Below are positions 6,453 through 14,322 of a stretch of DNA of 18,844 bases, one piece after another. The notes beneath the pieces were generated by a model. The model was given only the letters and a program-made list of their open reading frames with translations. It had not been told where the DNA came from and did no database searches. The number at the start of each line of letters is the position of its first letter. Positions within the stretch are counted from its first letter, which is position 1. The stretch comes from UBA1081 sp045537555 (GTDB lineage: Bacteria; Bacillota; Clostridia; Oscillospirales; Acutalibacteraceae). The stretch is from the NCBI GenBank assembly GCA_045537555.1, contig JAZSPR010000102.1, positions 1-18,844 on the forward strand. The letters run 5' to 3'. Position numbers and translations under genes: made by a program.

Positions 6453-7572
6453 ATACATCAATCTGAGTGATTTTTTCTACTTCGATTGACTGTGTTTCTA
6501 TATTTTTCAGGTTGTTTTCATCGAGGATGATGAGTCTGCCGCCTCTTTCAAGACCGTAAGTGCAGTAGCCTGCGCCGAGAGTCTGATAAAGGTCAATGCC
6601 GTCGATATTGATTTTGAAATCATTTACGTGGTCATGACCGAAGAATGCTGCAATAATGTCACCCGTCTTTTTCCAGCTTTCAAACTGCCTTCTGTGGTCG
6701 TTTGCCATGCAGGGAGGACAAGGTGTTTCCCTGATTCTTCCTTCGAGGACTTCGTGATTGAAGTAAAAATACTTTCCGTCACGCTCGAAAGTGTATTCAT
6801 CGTCAGCAGTTACTTCTTTGTAGCCGTCAAGCATCTGCTGAACGCATATATGCTGAAAAAGGATTGCAGGAAGAGGTTCTCCGCCGTTTGCTTTTTTCAG
6901 TTCTTCTGCACGTTTTTCATACCAGTCAATCTGGTCATCGTGGACACAGTCATAGCCTTGTGCAATTTCATTTTTCTGATAATCGTTTGAGTCAATCAGC
7001 CAGAGTGCAAATGCATCTTTATCTGATTTACTGCTTTTGATTGTAACACAGCAGTTGCCGCAACCGTAAACATCTTCATCGTTGAAATTTGAACGGCAGT
7101 CTGCATATTCGTGATACATCATCATCTGAAATTCCGTATGGAATCCCACTTCTCCGTCGTGGTTACCGAAAACAACGCAGAGCGGGATGTTTTTATCCCT
7201 TATCGGCTTTGTGATTTTCTTTATTGTTTTTTCAATAAGGTCATAAGTAAATTCCTGCCAGTAACCGCTGACATTGTCACCGCCGAAAACAACAAGGTCG
7301 GGATTTGTGTCACGGACAAGCGTTTCAATAACATTCTGAGTTTCAATATCGTTAGCCTGAGGGATTTTAACGTCTTCATCGTCGTCCATTTCGGGCATAA
7401 CCTGATGAATGTCCGTCAGATGAAGGATTCTGAATTTACCGTCTTTGCCGAATCGCAGGGGCTTGGGTGCTTCTCTTTTAAATGAATCGGATTTCCATTT
7501 GCGGGGCATTCCCATGGCAGAAAGTACTGGAAGTACAAAGCCTGTAAGAAGACTCTTTAAAATGATATTCAT
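6451..7572 (-). CDS. Membrane-anchored calcineurin-like metallophosphoesterase
   Basis: A 373-residue phosphoesterase with all five metallophosphoesterase blocks: LTDIH (D54, H56), GGDN (D99, N100), GNHD (N137, H138), FQH (H241) and GHDH (H313, H315). These bind two metal ions and cut phosphate ester bonds. Overall layout resembles the Dcr2-like branch. Residues 1-20 are hydrophobic and likely act as a signal anchor or uncleaved signal, so the enzyme probably works outside the membrane. The start is ATG 7572, 8 bases after GAAAGG; an in-frame ATG at 7605 would lie inside the transporter gene. It is the last gene of a three-gene operon, 4 bases after the MFS transporter stop. A plausible role is to release phosphate from an organophosphate whose product the transporter imports. 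Substrate is unknown. Confidence 0.93.
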   Translation of the reverse strand: MNIILKSLLTGFVLPVLSAMGMPRKWKSDSFKREAPKPLRFGKDGKFRILHLTDIHQVMPEMDDDEDVKIPQANDIETQNVIETLVRDTNPDLVVFGGDNVSGYWQEFTYDLIEKTIKKITKPIRDKNIPLCVVFGNHDGEVGFHTEFQMMMYHEYADCRSNFNDEDVYGCGNCCVTIKSSKSDKDAFALWLIDSNDYQKNEIAQGYDCVHDDQIDWYEKRAEELKKANGGEPLPAILFQHICVQQMLDGYKEVTADDEYTFERDGKYFYFNHEVLEGRIRETPCPPCMANDHRRQFESWKKTGDIIAAFFGHDHVNDFKINIDGIDLYQTLGAGYCTYGLERGGRLIILDENNLKNIETQSIEVEKITQIDV

Positions 7573-7576
7573 AAAA

Positions 7577-8797
7577 TCAGCCTTTCTTTTTTCTTTTGAA
7601 AACAACAGAAATCAGACAAGTTGCAAATGCAACACCCATAAAACACAGAAGACAGATAAAAACATCATTCCAGCCTTTTGTGTCTGCAATTTTTCCGAGA
7701 AGTGTTGTTGCGAGTGTGCTTCCCACATAGCAGAATGTGTTGAGAAGACCTGCAGAGAGTCCCGAATCGATTTTATCTCTTGAATAAAGGGGAACAACAC
7801 TTGTGATAACGTTGTTTATAGCCGCCATAAGACATGCTGTTGCGCCGAAAAGTGTAAGTGTGAGGGGTACTGATTTGAGCCCGAGAGTCACAATTACAAG
7901 CACTGAAAGTATTGTTGATGCGAAATAGAAAATACCGTTGAGTGCATTTTCGTCTTTGATTTTTTTGTGAAGTGCCTTAACAAGTGATGCACCTGAAATT
8001 GAAAGCACGGGCAGAAGAAGTGTTATTATAATTGAAAGTGATGAGGGAACACCGAATTCTTCCTTGAGAATTGAAGGAACCCATGTTGTTACACCGTCTT
8101 TTATAAAGCCGTTTGCAACAGCCGAAATCAGAATAACTATTATACTGAAAATAAAAGCGGGCGAGAGAGAAAGTTTCTTCTTTTCTCTGATTTCATTTCC
8201 AACAGTTTCGTTGACGTTCTTTTTAATACTTGTCATTCCGAAGAACCATACAACTGCTACAATACCCACAACTGCGGATGCCACATAGAAAATTGAAGTC
8301 CATTTCATATTAAGAGCAGAGAAAAGAGCCGCAAGACCGTATGCCGTGAATGTACCCGAAGCAACAGTTGTGCTCATAACCATAACGGCTTTTGAGAGCT
8401 TGTTGTCTGCAAGGTTGTCTGAAAGTGTTTTTATGAGTGATGACCAGAGAATTGACTGGAAAACACCGTTTAAGAACCAGAGGTATTTCATTGCATCAAT
8501 GCCGTTGCAGAAGGTCATGCCGAAGTTAATGAGACAAGATGCAACGAGGGCAATTGTAACTGAGACTTTTGTGTTGTATCGTTTTGAAAGCAGACCGTTT
8601 ACAAGCTGACCTGCACCGTATGCAAAGAAGAAAAATGAACTGACTGTCCCTGCCGCTTCTTTTGTTGTGCCGAGCTGTGCAAGGATTTCAACCATTGAAG
8701 CATTGTAGTTGAGTCTTGCAACATAAGCTGATGTATAAGCCGCCCAACAGAGGAAAATCAGGAAATTCGCTTTTTTGTTACTTAGAGAGTGTGTCAT
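7577..8797 (-). CDS. MFS transporter, organophosphate/antiporter-like
   Basis: A 406-residue major facilitator with about 12 hydrophobic helices. The early segment YTSAYVARLNYNASMVEIL and the loop GQLVNGLLSKRYNTK resemble the GlpT/UhpT (OPA) branch, which exchanges phosphate for sugar phosphates or glycerol-3-phosphate. This assignment is tentative and other MFS branches share these traits. The C-terminus ends in a basic tail KRKKKG. The ATG at 8797 follows the stop of the EamA gene by 2 bases with no strong ribosome binding site, so it likely depends on coupled translation. The phosphoesterase gene follows directly. The pairing of an organophosphate-type carrier with an extracytoplasmic phosphoesterase supports a joint role in uptake of phosphorylated compounds, as an inference. 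Confidence 0.9.
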   Translation of the reverse strand: MTHSLSNKKANFLIFLCWAAYTSAYVARLNYNASMVEILAQLGTTKEAAGTVSSFFFFAYGAGQLVNGLLSKRYNTKVSVTIALVASCLINFGMTFCNGIDAMKYLWFLNGVFQSILWSSLIKTLSDNLADNKLSKAVMVMSTTVASGTFTAYGLAALFSALNMKWTSIFYVASAVVGIVAVVWFFGMTSIKKNVNETVGNEIREKKKLSLSPAFIFSIIVILISAVANGFIKDGVTTWVPSILKEEFGVPSSLSIIITLLLPVLSISGASLVKALHKKIKDENALNGIFYFASTILSVLVIVTLGLKSVPLTLTLFGATACLMAAINNVITSVVPLYSRDKIDSGLSAGLLNTFCYVGSTLATTLLGKIADTKGWNDVFICLLCFMGVAFATCLISVVFKRKKKG

Positions 8798-8799
8798 AT

Positions 8800-9735
8800 T
8801 TATCTTTTCTTTCTCTTAGTTGATTTCTTTTTCTTTGTAGTGTGCCCCGTGCTTTTGGTGACAGAGAGGATAAGTCCTGCAATAATCAATGCCGCCCCGA
8901 TAAAGAGTTGAACCGTGAGTTTCTGTTCTCTTAAAAAAATAAGTGAGAAAATGATAGTTACAAGAGGAGTTCCGTATATATATGTAGATGCTTTTATGGG
9001 ACCTAAAGTGTTTGTCGCATGGCTCCATGTAAGGAAGCATATTCCCGATGCACAAAGGGCGAGATAGAGGAGATTGAAAAGCATTTCCGAATCTGCAAGG
9101 AGTTTTAAATGGTTTACATCTATATCGAAAATGAACATGGTCGGAATCATAAAGATAAGACCGTACATAAACACACGTCTTGTTGTCTGGATTACATTGT
9201 GACCGTAGGAGCCGATTGTTTTTGAGAGAAGTGAGTAAAGTCCCCATGAAACAGAAGATGCAAGAGCAAAAAGTGCACCCATTACATTAAGGTCAAATGT
9301 AAAACCGTCTTCAAAAGTTACAAGCATAACGCCCGTTATACCCAGAATAAAGCCTATAAAGAAATTGAGCTTCGGCTTTTCGGCTTTCTTTGAAAAGAGC
9401 GAGAATATTGCACAGAAGAAAGGTGCAATCGTGAGAATGACGCTGACATTTGTAGCCTTGGTGTATTGCAGAGCGACAATTTCAAGAATGAAATACATCG
9501 TAACACCCAGAAGACCCGAAACGGCATACATCAGTTCGCGTTTTATACTTTCAAATTTAAGTCTCGGCGGATAAATGATGTTAAGGAGTATGAATGCGAT
9601 AAAAAATCTGCAGAATACGACTTCCACAGGTGAAAAACCGCCCGTGAGAAGTTTTGTTGATGAGATAACCGTTGTTCCCCATACGGTAATGGTGAAAAGG
9701 GCGGCAAGATGCCCCGTGATTTTGTTTGTTTTCAT
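8800..9735 (-). CDS. EamA-type drug/metabolite transporter family permease
   Basis: A 311-residue membrane protein of the DMT superfamily with ten predicted helices in two EamA repeats (residues about 9-140 and 150-290). Markers are TITVWGTTVISSTKLLTGGFSP at the start and the SYIYGTPLVTIIFSLIFLREQ-like stretch near residue 250, typical of the second repeat. It ends in a strongly basic cytoplasmic tail of lysines and arginines. Such proteins export or import small metabolites such as amino acids or nucleosides; the substrate cannot be read from sequence. It is the first gene of the three-gene operon. ATG 9735 is preceded by GGAG at 8 bases, and a near-consensus promoter lies at 9770-9798. Confidence 0.93.
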   Translation of the reverse strand: MKTNKITGHLAALFTITVWGTTVISSTKLLTGGFSPVEVVFCRFFIAFILLNIIYPPRLKFESIKRELMYAVSGLLGVTMYFILEIVALQYTKATNVSVILTIAPFFCAIFSLFSKKAEKPKLNFFIGFILGITGVMLVTFEDGFTFDLNVMGALFALASSVSWGLYSLLSKTIGSYGHNVIQTTRRVFMYGLIFMIPTMFIFDIDVNHLKLLADSEMLFNLLYLALCASGICFLTWSHATNTLGPIKASTYIYGTPLVTIIFSLIFLREQKLTVQLFIGAALIIAGLILSVTKSTGHTTKKKKSTKRKKR

Positions 9736-9769
9736 TGATTTGCTCCGTTTTACTTTATTACATCAATGA

Positions 9770-9798
9770 ATTATACCACTTGATATAATCATATTCAA
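9770..9798 (-). promoter_or_regulatory. Sigma-A type promoter of the permease-transporter-phosphoesterase operon
   Basis: On the minus strand TTGAAT (9793-9798), a 17-base spacer and a perfect TATAAT (9770-9775). The predicted leader is about 28 bases, ending at ATG 9735. Confidence 0.8.
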
Positions 9799-9832
9799 TC
9801 GCAAATTTAACAAAAAAACACAAAAAAATCAC

Positions 9833-9861
9833 TTGAAAATATAAGTATTATGTAGTATTAT
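9833..9861 (+). promoter_or_regulatory. Candidate promoter for the GH30-PHP operon
   Basis: TTGAAA (9833-9838), a 17-base spacer and TATTAT (9856-9861). If used, the transcript would begin near 9868 and run through the whole repeat R3, giving a hairpin-rich leader of about 230 bases before the GH30 ATG. The region is AT-rich, so chance matches are possible. Confidence 0.5.
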
Positions 9862-9888
9862 AAATATGAATTTTTAGAAAATGTAAAC

Positions 9889-10060
9889 AATAATTTGTCG
9901 GGGTCTTTCAAATTCGCAATTTGAAATGCTCAATTCGCAATTTCGGAAGCCCTTCGGGCTTGAATTATATAAAGGGGTCAAAGGGCGAAGCCCTTTCCAC
10001 AATTGCGCATTGCGCATTGAGAATTGAGAATTTTTGTCGAACTTCAGTTCGACAAATTCT
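9889..10060. repeat. Modular hairpin repeat (copy R3)
   Basis: It contains TAATTTGTCGGGG at the left end (unpaired remnant of the end module). Hairpins follow at 9909-9923 (loop CGC), 9947-9961 (AAGCCC-TTC-GGGCTT), 9980-9996 (AAAGGGC-GAA-GCCCTTT) and 10033-10056 (10-bp stem TTTGTCGAAC, loop TTCA). The left arm (9911-9943) and the right arm (9999-10032) form a long imperfect inverted repeat built of CAATTCGCAAT-like words, so the whole unit can fold as one large stem. The right half matches copy R2 in reverse complement. The rest of the gap 9736-10098 holds the two promoters listed and the ribosome binding site of the next gene. Confidence 0.75.
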
Positions 10061-10098
10061 GATTTATTGAATTACTGAAAAAAAAAGGAGAAATATCA

Positions 10099-11583
10099 AT
10101 GCTGAATGTATTAAAAACTGTACTGGCTTATTTTCTTGCAGTTGTTCAGGTTTTTGTTGTGCCTGTTTCGGCAGGACCTGAGTTCCTTCTGAATGCAAGT
10201 ATCACTCTTGAAATCAATGAGGAAACTGAATATCAGACTTTTAACGGTTTTGGAACATCTGCCGCATGGTGGGCACAGGATGCAGGTAACAGTCAGTATG
10301 CCGATGAAATCGCAAAAGCTCTTTTCAGTAAAGAAGGCTTGGGGCTTAACATTTACCGTTACAATGTAGGCGGCGGTGAAAAGCATAATCCTAATGCACG
10401 CGTGTTCAATAACAGAGCAACAGAGAGCTTCTATTATTTCAATGAAGTAACAGGTGAATACGAATATGACTTCACCCGTGATGCAGGTGCTCAGAAGATG
10501 CTTGAAAAAGCTCTTTCATACGGCTGTGTTGATACGGTTGTCCTTTTTGCAAATTCACCTCATTATTCAATGACTGAATCAGGTTCAGCCTGCGGAAGTT
10601 ACTCAGATAATACATGTAATCTTCCTGAAGAAAATTATGAAGCATTTGCAGATTATTTCATCACAATCACAAGATATTTCATCGAAAAGGGCGTTCCCGT
10701 TAAATACATAAGCCCTATCAATGAACCTCAGTGGTCATGGGGCGGCGGATGGGTAGGACAGGAAGGCTGTCACTACGAGCCCGAACAGGCAATGGCGGTT
10801 TTCAAAGTCTTTGCTCAGAAAATCAAAGAGAGCGGTCTTCCCGTTAAGCTTATGGCTCCCGAAAGCGGTGAAATCGGCGAAACAACCGAAAATTACTTCG
10901 ATGCTCTTTATAATGACCCCGAAATCAGAGATGTTCTCGGTTCACTTGCTTACCACAGTTACTGGAGTGACGGTAACAGATGGGGTAAAGAGAATTTCGG
11001 CGCAGTTATTAACGAAAAGTACACCGACATAAATGTTGATATGACAGAATGGTGCGAACTGCCCTGTTCACACGATATAAATGATTTCGGAAATGCCGTT
11101 CATATGGCAAAGGTCATGGCTGAAGACCTCGGTCTTACACATCCGGATTCATGGTCTTCATGGGTAGGCGTCAATAACTACGGTATTGACGAAAACGGCA
11201 ATATGATTTCAGACGGACTTCTTGTTGCCGATGATAACTGCACCGAGCTTTACACAGCACAGAGATATTACGCAATGGCTCATTTCTCAAAGTATATCAC
11301 ACCGGGAAGTGTGGGTATTTATTCAAATCACAGCAGACTTCTCGGAATTGATATTGACCTCGGCGAAGTTCAGACGTGTGCGTTCAGAACTCCCGAAGGA
11401 AAAACAGTTCTTGTTATTGCAAACAGCGGTGATAACTACAATGTTGCAATAAACAGATTTTTCGGCAAAATGGAAATTGTGACATCAACAGCAGATGCAC
11501 AGCTTCAGACTGTTTACAGCGGAAACGCAAAACCTTTTGTTGAAATACCTGCAAACAGTATTACAACAATAATTTACGGATAA
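10099..11583 (+). CDS. Secreted GH30-family glycoside hydrolase
   Basis: A 494-residue exported enzyme. Residues 1-25 are a signal peptide with likely cleavage after VPVSA. The mature part is a (beta/alpha)8 barrel with GH30 signatures: FNGFGTSAAWWA, YRYNVGGG, ANSPHYSMTESG. The proposed acid/base is E209 (SPINEP) and the nucleophile E317 (DMTEWCE). A beta-sandwich follows in the last 100 residues, as in the family. The features GTSAAWWA, NEP with a following Trp, and QEGCHYEPEQ resemble subfamily 5 endo-beta-1,6-galactanases more than glucosylceramidases or xylanases. That subfamily call is by eye. A beta-1,6-galactan target would fit arabinogalactan and the nearby araA. AGGAG lies 8 bases before ATG. 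The PHP gene follows after 12 bases in an operon. Confidence 0.92.
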   Translation: MLNVLKTVLAYFLAVVQVFVVPVSAGPEFLLNASITLEINEETEYQTFNGFGTSAAWWAQDAGNSQYADEIAKALFSKEGLGLNIYRYNVGGGEKHNPNARVFNNRATESFYYFNEVTGEYEYDFTRDAGAQKMLEKALSYGCVDTVVLFANSPHYSMTESGSACGSYSDNTCNLPEENYEAFADYFITITRYFIEKGVPVKYISPINEPQWSWGGGWVGQEGCHYEPEQAMAVFKVFAQKIKESGLPVKLMAPESGEIGETTENYFDALYNDPEIRDVLGSLAYHSYWSDGNRWGKENFGAVINEKYTDINVDMTEWCELPCSHDINDFGNAVHMAKVMAEDLGLTHPDSWSSWVGVNNYGIDENGNMISDGLLVADDNCTELYTAQRYYAMAHFSKYITPGSVGIYSNHSRLLGIDIDLGEVQTCAFRTPEGKTVLVIANSGDNYNVAINRFFGKMEIVTSTADAQLQTVYSGNAKPFVEIPANSITTIIYG

Positions 11584-11595
11584 GGAGATTAAAAA

Positions 11596-13089
11596 ATGAA
11601 AAAAACACTCGCAATCGTATTAAGCGTAATTATGGTTCTCTCAATGGGTATTACTTCATTTGCTGCAGAAACAGATTACACAATCAACAATCCTTACTCA
11701 GATGTTGACTGGGATACATTCTCAGCCTACAAAACAGACCTTCATTCACACACAATCGCTTCCGACGGTGACAACACCACAAAGGAAATGGCTGAAAGAC
11801 ATTATGAGCTCGGATTTGATATCTATGCTCAGTCAGACCACGGTACAGTAAACTACAGCTGGACAGAAAAAGACAGCTATGACCCCACAATCAAGTTCAT
11901 CATGATGTTCAAAGAAGGCATTTCTCCCATCGTTACACTTGATAATGAAGGCACAGCTGAAAACGGCAAAGCTTACACAGTTACAACAGTTGACGGTGAC
12001 GATTACTACGCTCAGGAAGGCGGACACTCAATGATGCGTGTTCCTTTCGCAAATGAGCAGAATCCCACATCATTCAACAATGCACATGTCAACACATTCT
12101 TTGCTGACTGGGGCCATGGCAGAATTGGCGGCACAAGTGACTATGTTACTCCCATCAGCGCTGTTGACGAGCTCGGCGGTGTATCAGTTATCAATCATCC
12201 CGGTGAATACACAAATGCAAGAGACGTTCTCACAACTGCAGAAGCTTATGAAGAAAAGGCTTTCGGATACTATATCGACAAGTTTGAAAACATCCTTATG
12301 ACTTACGATTCATGTATCGGTATCGATATCAACTCAAAGGGTGACAGCAGAACAAGATTCGACAGAAAGCTCTGGGATATAATGCTTACAGACCTTGTTC
12401 CCGCAGGCAGAAATGTTTTCGCAATCGCTTCATCAGATGCTCACAACCTCGGTATTGTTGATTCAGGTTATGTTATGGCTATGATGCCCGAACTCACATC
12501 TGCAGCACTCAAGGATTCTCTTCTTTCAGGTGCTTTCTTTGCACAGAGCTGTTACTGCGGTAACACAGACGAACTCGTAGCTTATTCAGAAGCTCTTCTC
12601 TCTTCAGGCAATGCAACTGCTGTTGCACTCGGCGAACAGATGAAGGCTGCAGCAGACCACAACCTTGCAGAAATTGCAAACGGTGACAAGGGCGGCGAAT
12701 TCAGATTCGCAGAAGGCGGAGCAACAACAGAAGTTGCATCAATTGCAGTTGACGATGCAGAAGATACAATCACAATTGATGCTGAAAACGCACTTTACAT
12801 CCGTTGGATTTCAGACGGTAAAGTTGTTGCAGAAGGCAATTCAATCGACCTTGACGAATGTGAAAACATCGGCAGTTACGTAAGAGCAGAAATCCTCAGC
12901 GAAGGCGCTGTAACATATACTCAGGCATTTACTCTTGATTACGAAGGTATGCCCGAAGCTGATTACAATGAAGATTTCAGAGATATAGACACTTTCTTCT
13001 TTGCAGGTATCGATGAATTCCTCAGAACACTCGGCAAGGCTATCGCAATGTTTGCAGCACCTATGCTCAAGTTGTTCGGTGTTGTCTGA
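11596..13089 (+). CDS. Exported PHP-domain metallohydrolase
   Basis: A 497-residue protein with a signal peptide (likely cut after SFA at residue 23). It then has the PHP phosphoesterase motifs: DLHSH (H50, H52) with D57, SDHG (D81, H82), NHPGEY (H201) and SSDAHN (D281, H283), all expected metal ligands. PHP domains are usually cytoplasmic (histidinol phosphatase, polymerase proofreading), so an exported form is uncommon. After about residue 370 comes an Ig-like or beta-rich segment (VASIAVDDAEDTITI... IRWISDGKVV), and the end is hydrophobic (FLRTLGKAIAMFAAPMLKLFGVV), possibly a membrane-associating helix. AAGGAG overlaps the GH30 stop, 12 bases separate the genes, and they surely share a transcript. 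Function beyond a metal-dependent hydrolase, perhaps a phosphatase on surface or environmental substrates, is unknown. Confidence 0.9.
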   Translation: MKKTLAIVLSVIMVLSMGITSFAAETDYTINNPYSDVDWDTFSAYKTDLHSHTIASDGDNTTKEMAERHYELGFDIYAQSDHGTVNYSWTEKDSYDPTIKFIMMFKEGISPIVTLDNEGTAENGKAYTVTTVDGDDYYAQEGGHSMMRVPFANEQNPTSFNNAHVNTFFADWGHGRIGGTSDYVTPISAVDELGGVSVINHPGEYTNARDVLTTAEAYEEKAFGYYIDKFENILMTYDSCIGIDINSKGDSRTRFDRKLWDIMLTDLVPAGRNVFAIASSDAHNLGIVDSGYVMAMMPELTSAALKDSLLSGAFFAQSCYCGNTDELVAYSEALLSSGNATAVALGEQMKAAADHNLAEIANGDKGGEFRFAEGGATTEVASIAVDDAEDTITIDAENALYIRWISDGKVVAEGNSIDLDECENIGSYVRAEILSEGAVTYTQAFTLDYEGMPEADYNEDFRDIDTFFFAGIDEFLRTLGKAIAMFAAPMLKLFGVV

Positions 13090-13356
13090 TTAATACTTTT
13101 TTCTGATTATTGATAATGTTTCATACAGCATGGGAAGTATATATACACTTCCCATGCATTCCTTTATACAGACCATTATATCGTTAAACATCATTGTGTA
13201 ATAAAGGTCTGTTCCCGATGAAAGGGATTGAATATAAAAATAAATTGCACATATTATAAGTGTTGCAATGAGAACCGTGCCGTAACGGAATGCATATTTT
13301 GTAACGGTATTCAAGTTTTTGTATATTTCATTTATATCTTTGCATAACGATTTCAT
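13090..13356 (-). CDS. Small two-helix membrane protein of unknown function
   Basis: An 88-residue protein with two hydrophobic segments, about residues 26-45 (YGTVLIATLIICAIYFYI) and 58-80 (NDIMVCIKECMGSVYILPML), and a basic tail IRKKY. I recognise no family. The start is ATG 13356, with AAGGTG 6 bases before it; the GTG at 13365 is part of that ribosome binding site. It converges on the PHP gene with no gap at all: the two stop codons occupy 13087-13089 and 13090-13092. A candidate promoter lies upstream (13373-13402). Its coding sequence contains a perfect 11-bp hairpin at 13128-13138/13147-13157. It is short and lacks homology that I can see, so it might still be spurious, but the start signals argue for it. 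Confidence 0.65.
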   Translation of the reverse strand: MKSLCKDINEIYKNLNTVTKYAFRYGTVLIATLIICAIYFYIQSLSSGTDLYYTMMFNDIMVCIKECMGSVYILPMLYETLSIIRKKY

Positions 13357-13372
13357 AATTATCACCTTTTTG

Positions 13373-13402
13373 ATTATAATGAAACCGAGATATGATTTTC
13401 AA
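13373..13402 (-). promoter_or_regulatory. Candidate promoter of the 88-residue membrane protein
   Basis: On the minus strand TTGAAA (13397-13402), an 18-base spacer and a perfect TATAAT (13373-13378). The predicted transcript start (about 13366) falls on the ribosome binding site, leaving almost no leader, which lowers confidence. Confidence 0.4.
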
Positions 13403-13428
13403 TTCAAAAATATTGGCAGGTGAATGCG

Positions 13429-14208
13429 GTGAAAAATTCAATAGGTGTTTCTTCGGCTTGTTTTTATCCTCTTGAAACAGAAAAAGCCCTTGAAACGGCA
13501 GGAGAGTGCGGATTTCATACTGTGGAGTTGTTTCTCAATTCTCATTCGGAGCTTGAAGACAGCTTTGTCAATGAATTAATTGCCATAAAAGAGAAATATA
13601 ACCTTGATATAGTGTCCGTGCATCCCTTTGCATCATTTGCCGAGTCATTCTATCTTTTCAGTAATTATGAAAGAAGATATTATGACATTCTGCCTATGTA
13701 TGACCGTCTTTTTGAAGTTACGGCAAAGCTCGGCGCCGATATTTTTGTTTTCCACGGAGCGAAAATTCCCGGTTCAATCAGCGATGAGGAATATTGCAGA
13801 AGATTTTCACATCTTATTGAAATGGGTAAAAAATACGGTGTGAGAGTCTGTCAGGAGAATGTTGTTCACCACAGAAGTGAATCACCCGAATACCTTAAAA
13901 TGATGAAAGACGCTATAGGTGACGATTTTAAAGTAGTTCTTGATATAAAACAGGCACACAGGGCAGGATATTCACCTTATGAATTCATTGATTTGCTCGG
14001 AGAGAGCATAATTCATGTTCACATCAGCGACAGAAACGAAGAAAAAGACTGCATTCCGCCGCTTACGGGTGAATTTGATTTTCCGGAGCTTTTTAATGAA
14101 ATGGAAAAAACAGGGTATAAAGGAAAATATATAATTGAGCTTTATTACTGGAGTTATGAAGATAAAAAAGAAATAGTTGAAAGTTATAATAAATTAATCG
14201 GTTTATAA
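13429..14208 (+). CDS. Sugar phosphate isomerase/epimerase-like TIM barrel protein
   Basis: A 259-residue cytoplasmic protein of the xylose isomerase-like / AP endonuclease 2 TIM-barrel superfamily. Likely metal ligands and active-site residues are E143 (QENV), D172 with H177 (DIKQAHRAG), H198 (HVHISD) and E237 (IIELY), with H65 and H109 near the sugar site. Members include hydroxypyruvate isomerase, inosose isomerase/dehydratase and tagatose/psicose epimerase; I cannot choose among them. The start is the GTG at 13429, 5 bases after AGGTGA; GTG 13420 is in frame but overlaps that ribosome binding site. It is a single gene divergent from the small membrane protein, sharing a 72-base gap. A weak inverted repeat at 14241-14263 follows. 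Confidence 0.88.
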   Translation: MKNSIGVSSACFYPLETEKALETAGECGFHTVELFLNSHSELEDSFVNELIAIKEKYNLDIVSVHPFASFAESFYLFSNYERRYYDILPMYDRLFEVTAKLGADIFVFHGAKIPGSISDEEYCRRFSHLIEMGKKYGVRVCQENVVHHRSESPEYLKMMKDAIGDDFKVVLDIKQAHRAGYSPYEFIDLLGESIIHVHISDRNEEKDCIPPLTGEFDFPELFNEMEKTGYKGKYIIELYYWSYEDKKEIVESYNKLIGL

Positions 14209-14240
14209 GACAGAAAATTACATTTTTTCATTCTACCGTT

Positions 14241-14263
14241 GGTTGATATCCCCCGAATCAACC
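14241..14263. other. Inverted repeat between isomerase and regulator genes
   Basis: GGTTGAT (14241-14247) and ATCAACC (14257-14263) are a perfect 7-bp inverted repeat with a 9-base spacer rich in C. A T-run (14276-14280) begins 12 bases later. It could be a weak terminator for the isomerase or an operator for the XRE regulator whose gene starts 60 bases downstream. Confidence 0.35.
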
Positions 14264-14322
14264 GTCAGTACGTGGTTTTTATGTGAAAATCAATATATAC
14301 TGAAACTGAAAGGAGGCACAAA

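Noticed and set aside
7111..7485. Long plus-strand open frames antisense to the phosphoesterase and other minus genes
   Set aside because: They have no ribosome binding site and no recognisable domains, and they mirror the codon bias of the real genes on the other strand.
7573..7605. Start of the phosphoesterase inside the MFS gene
   Set aside because: The inner ATG at 7572 fits the ribosome binding site GAAAGG and begins the hydrophobic anchor; the extra residues are charged and overlap the transporter gene.
9862..10098. Leader of GH30 as a known riboswitch
   Set aside because: No conserved riboswitch core was recognised; the structure is explained by the repeat family.
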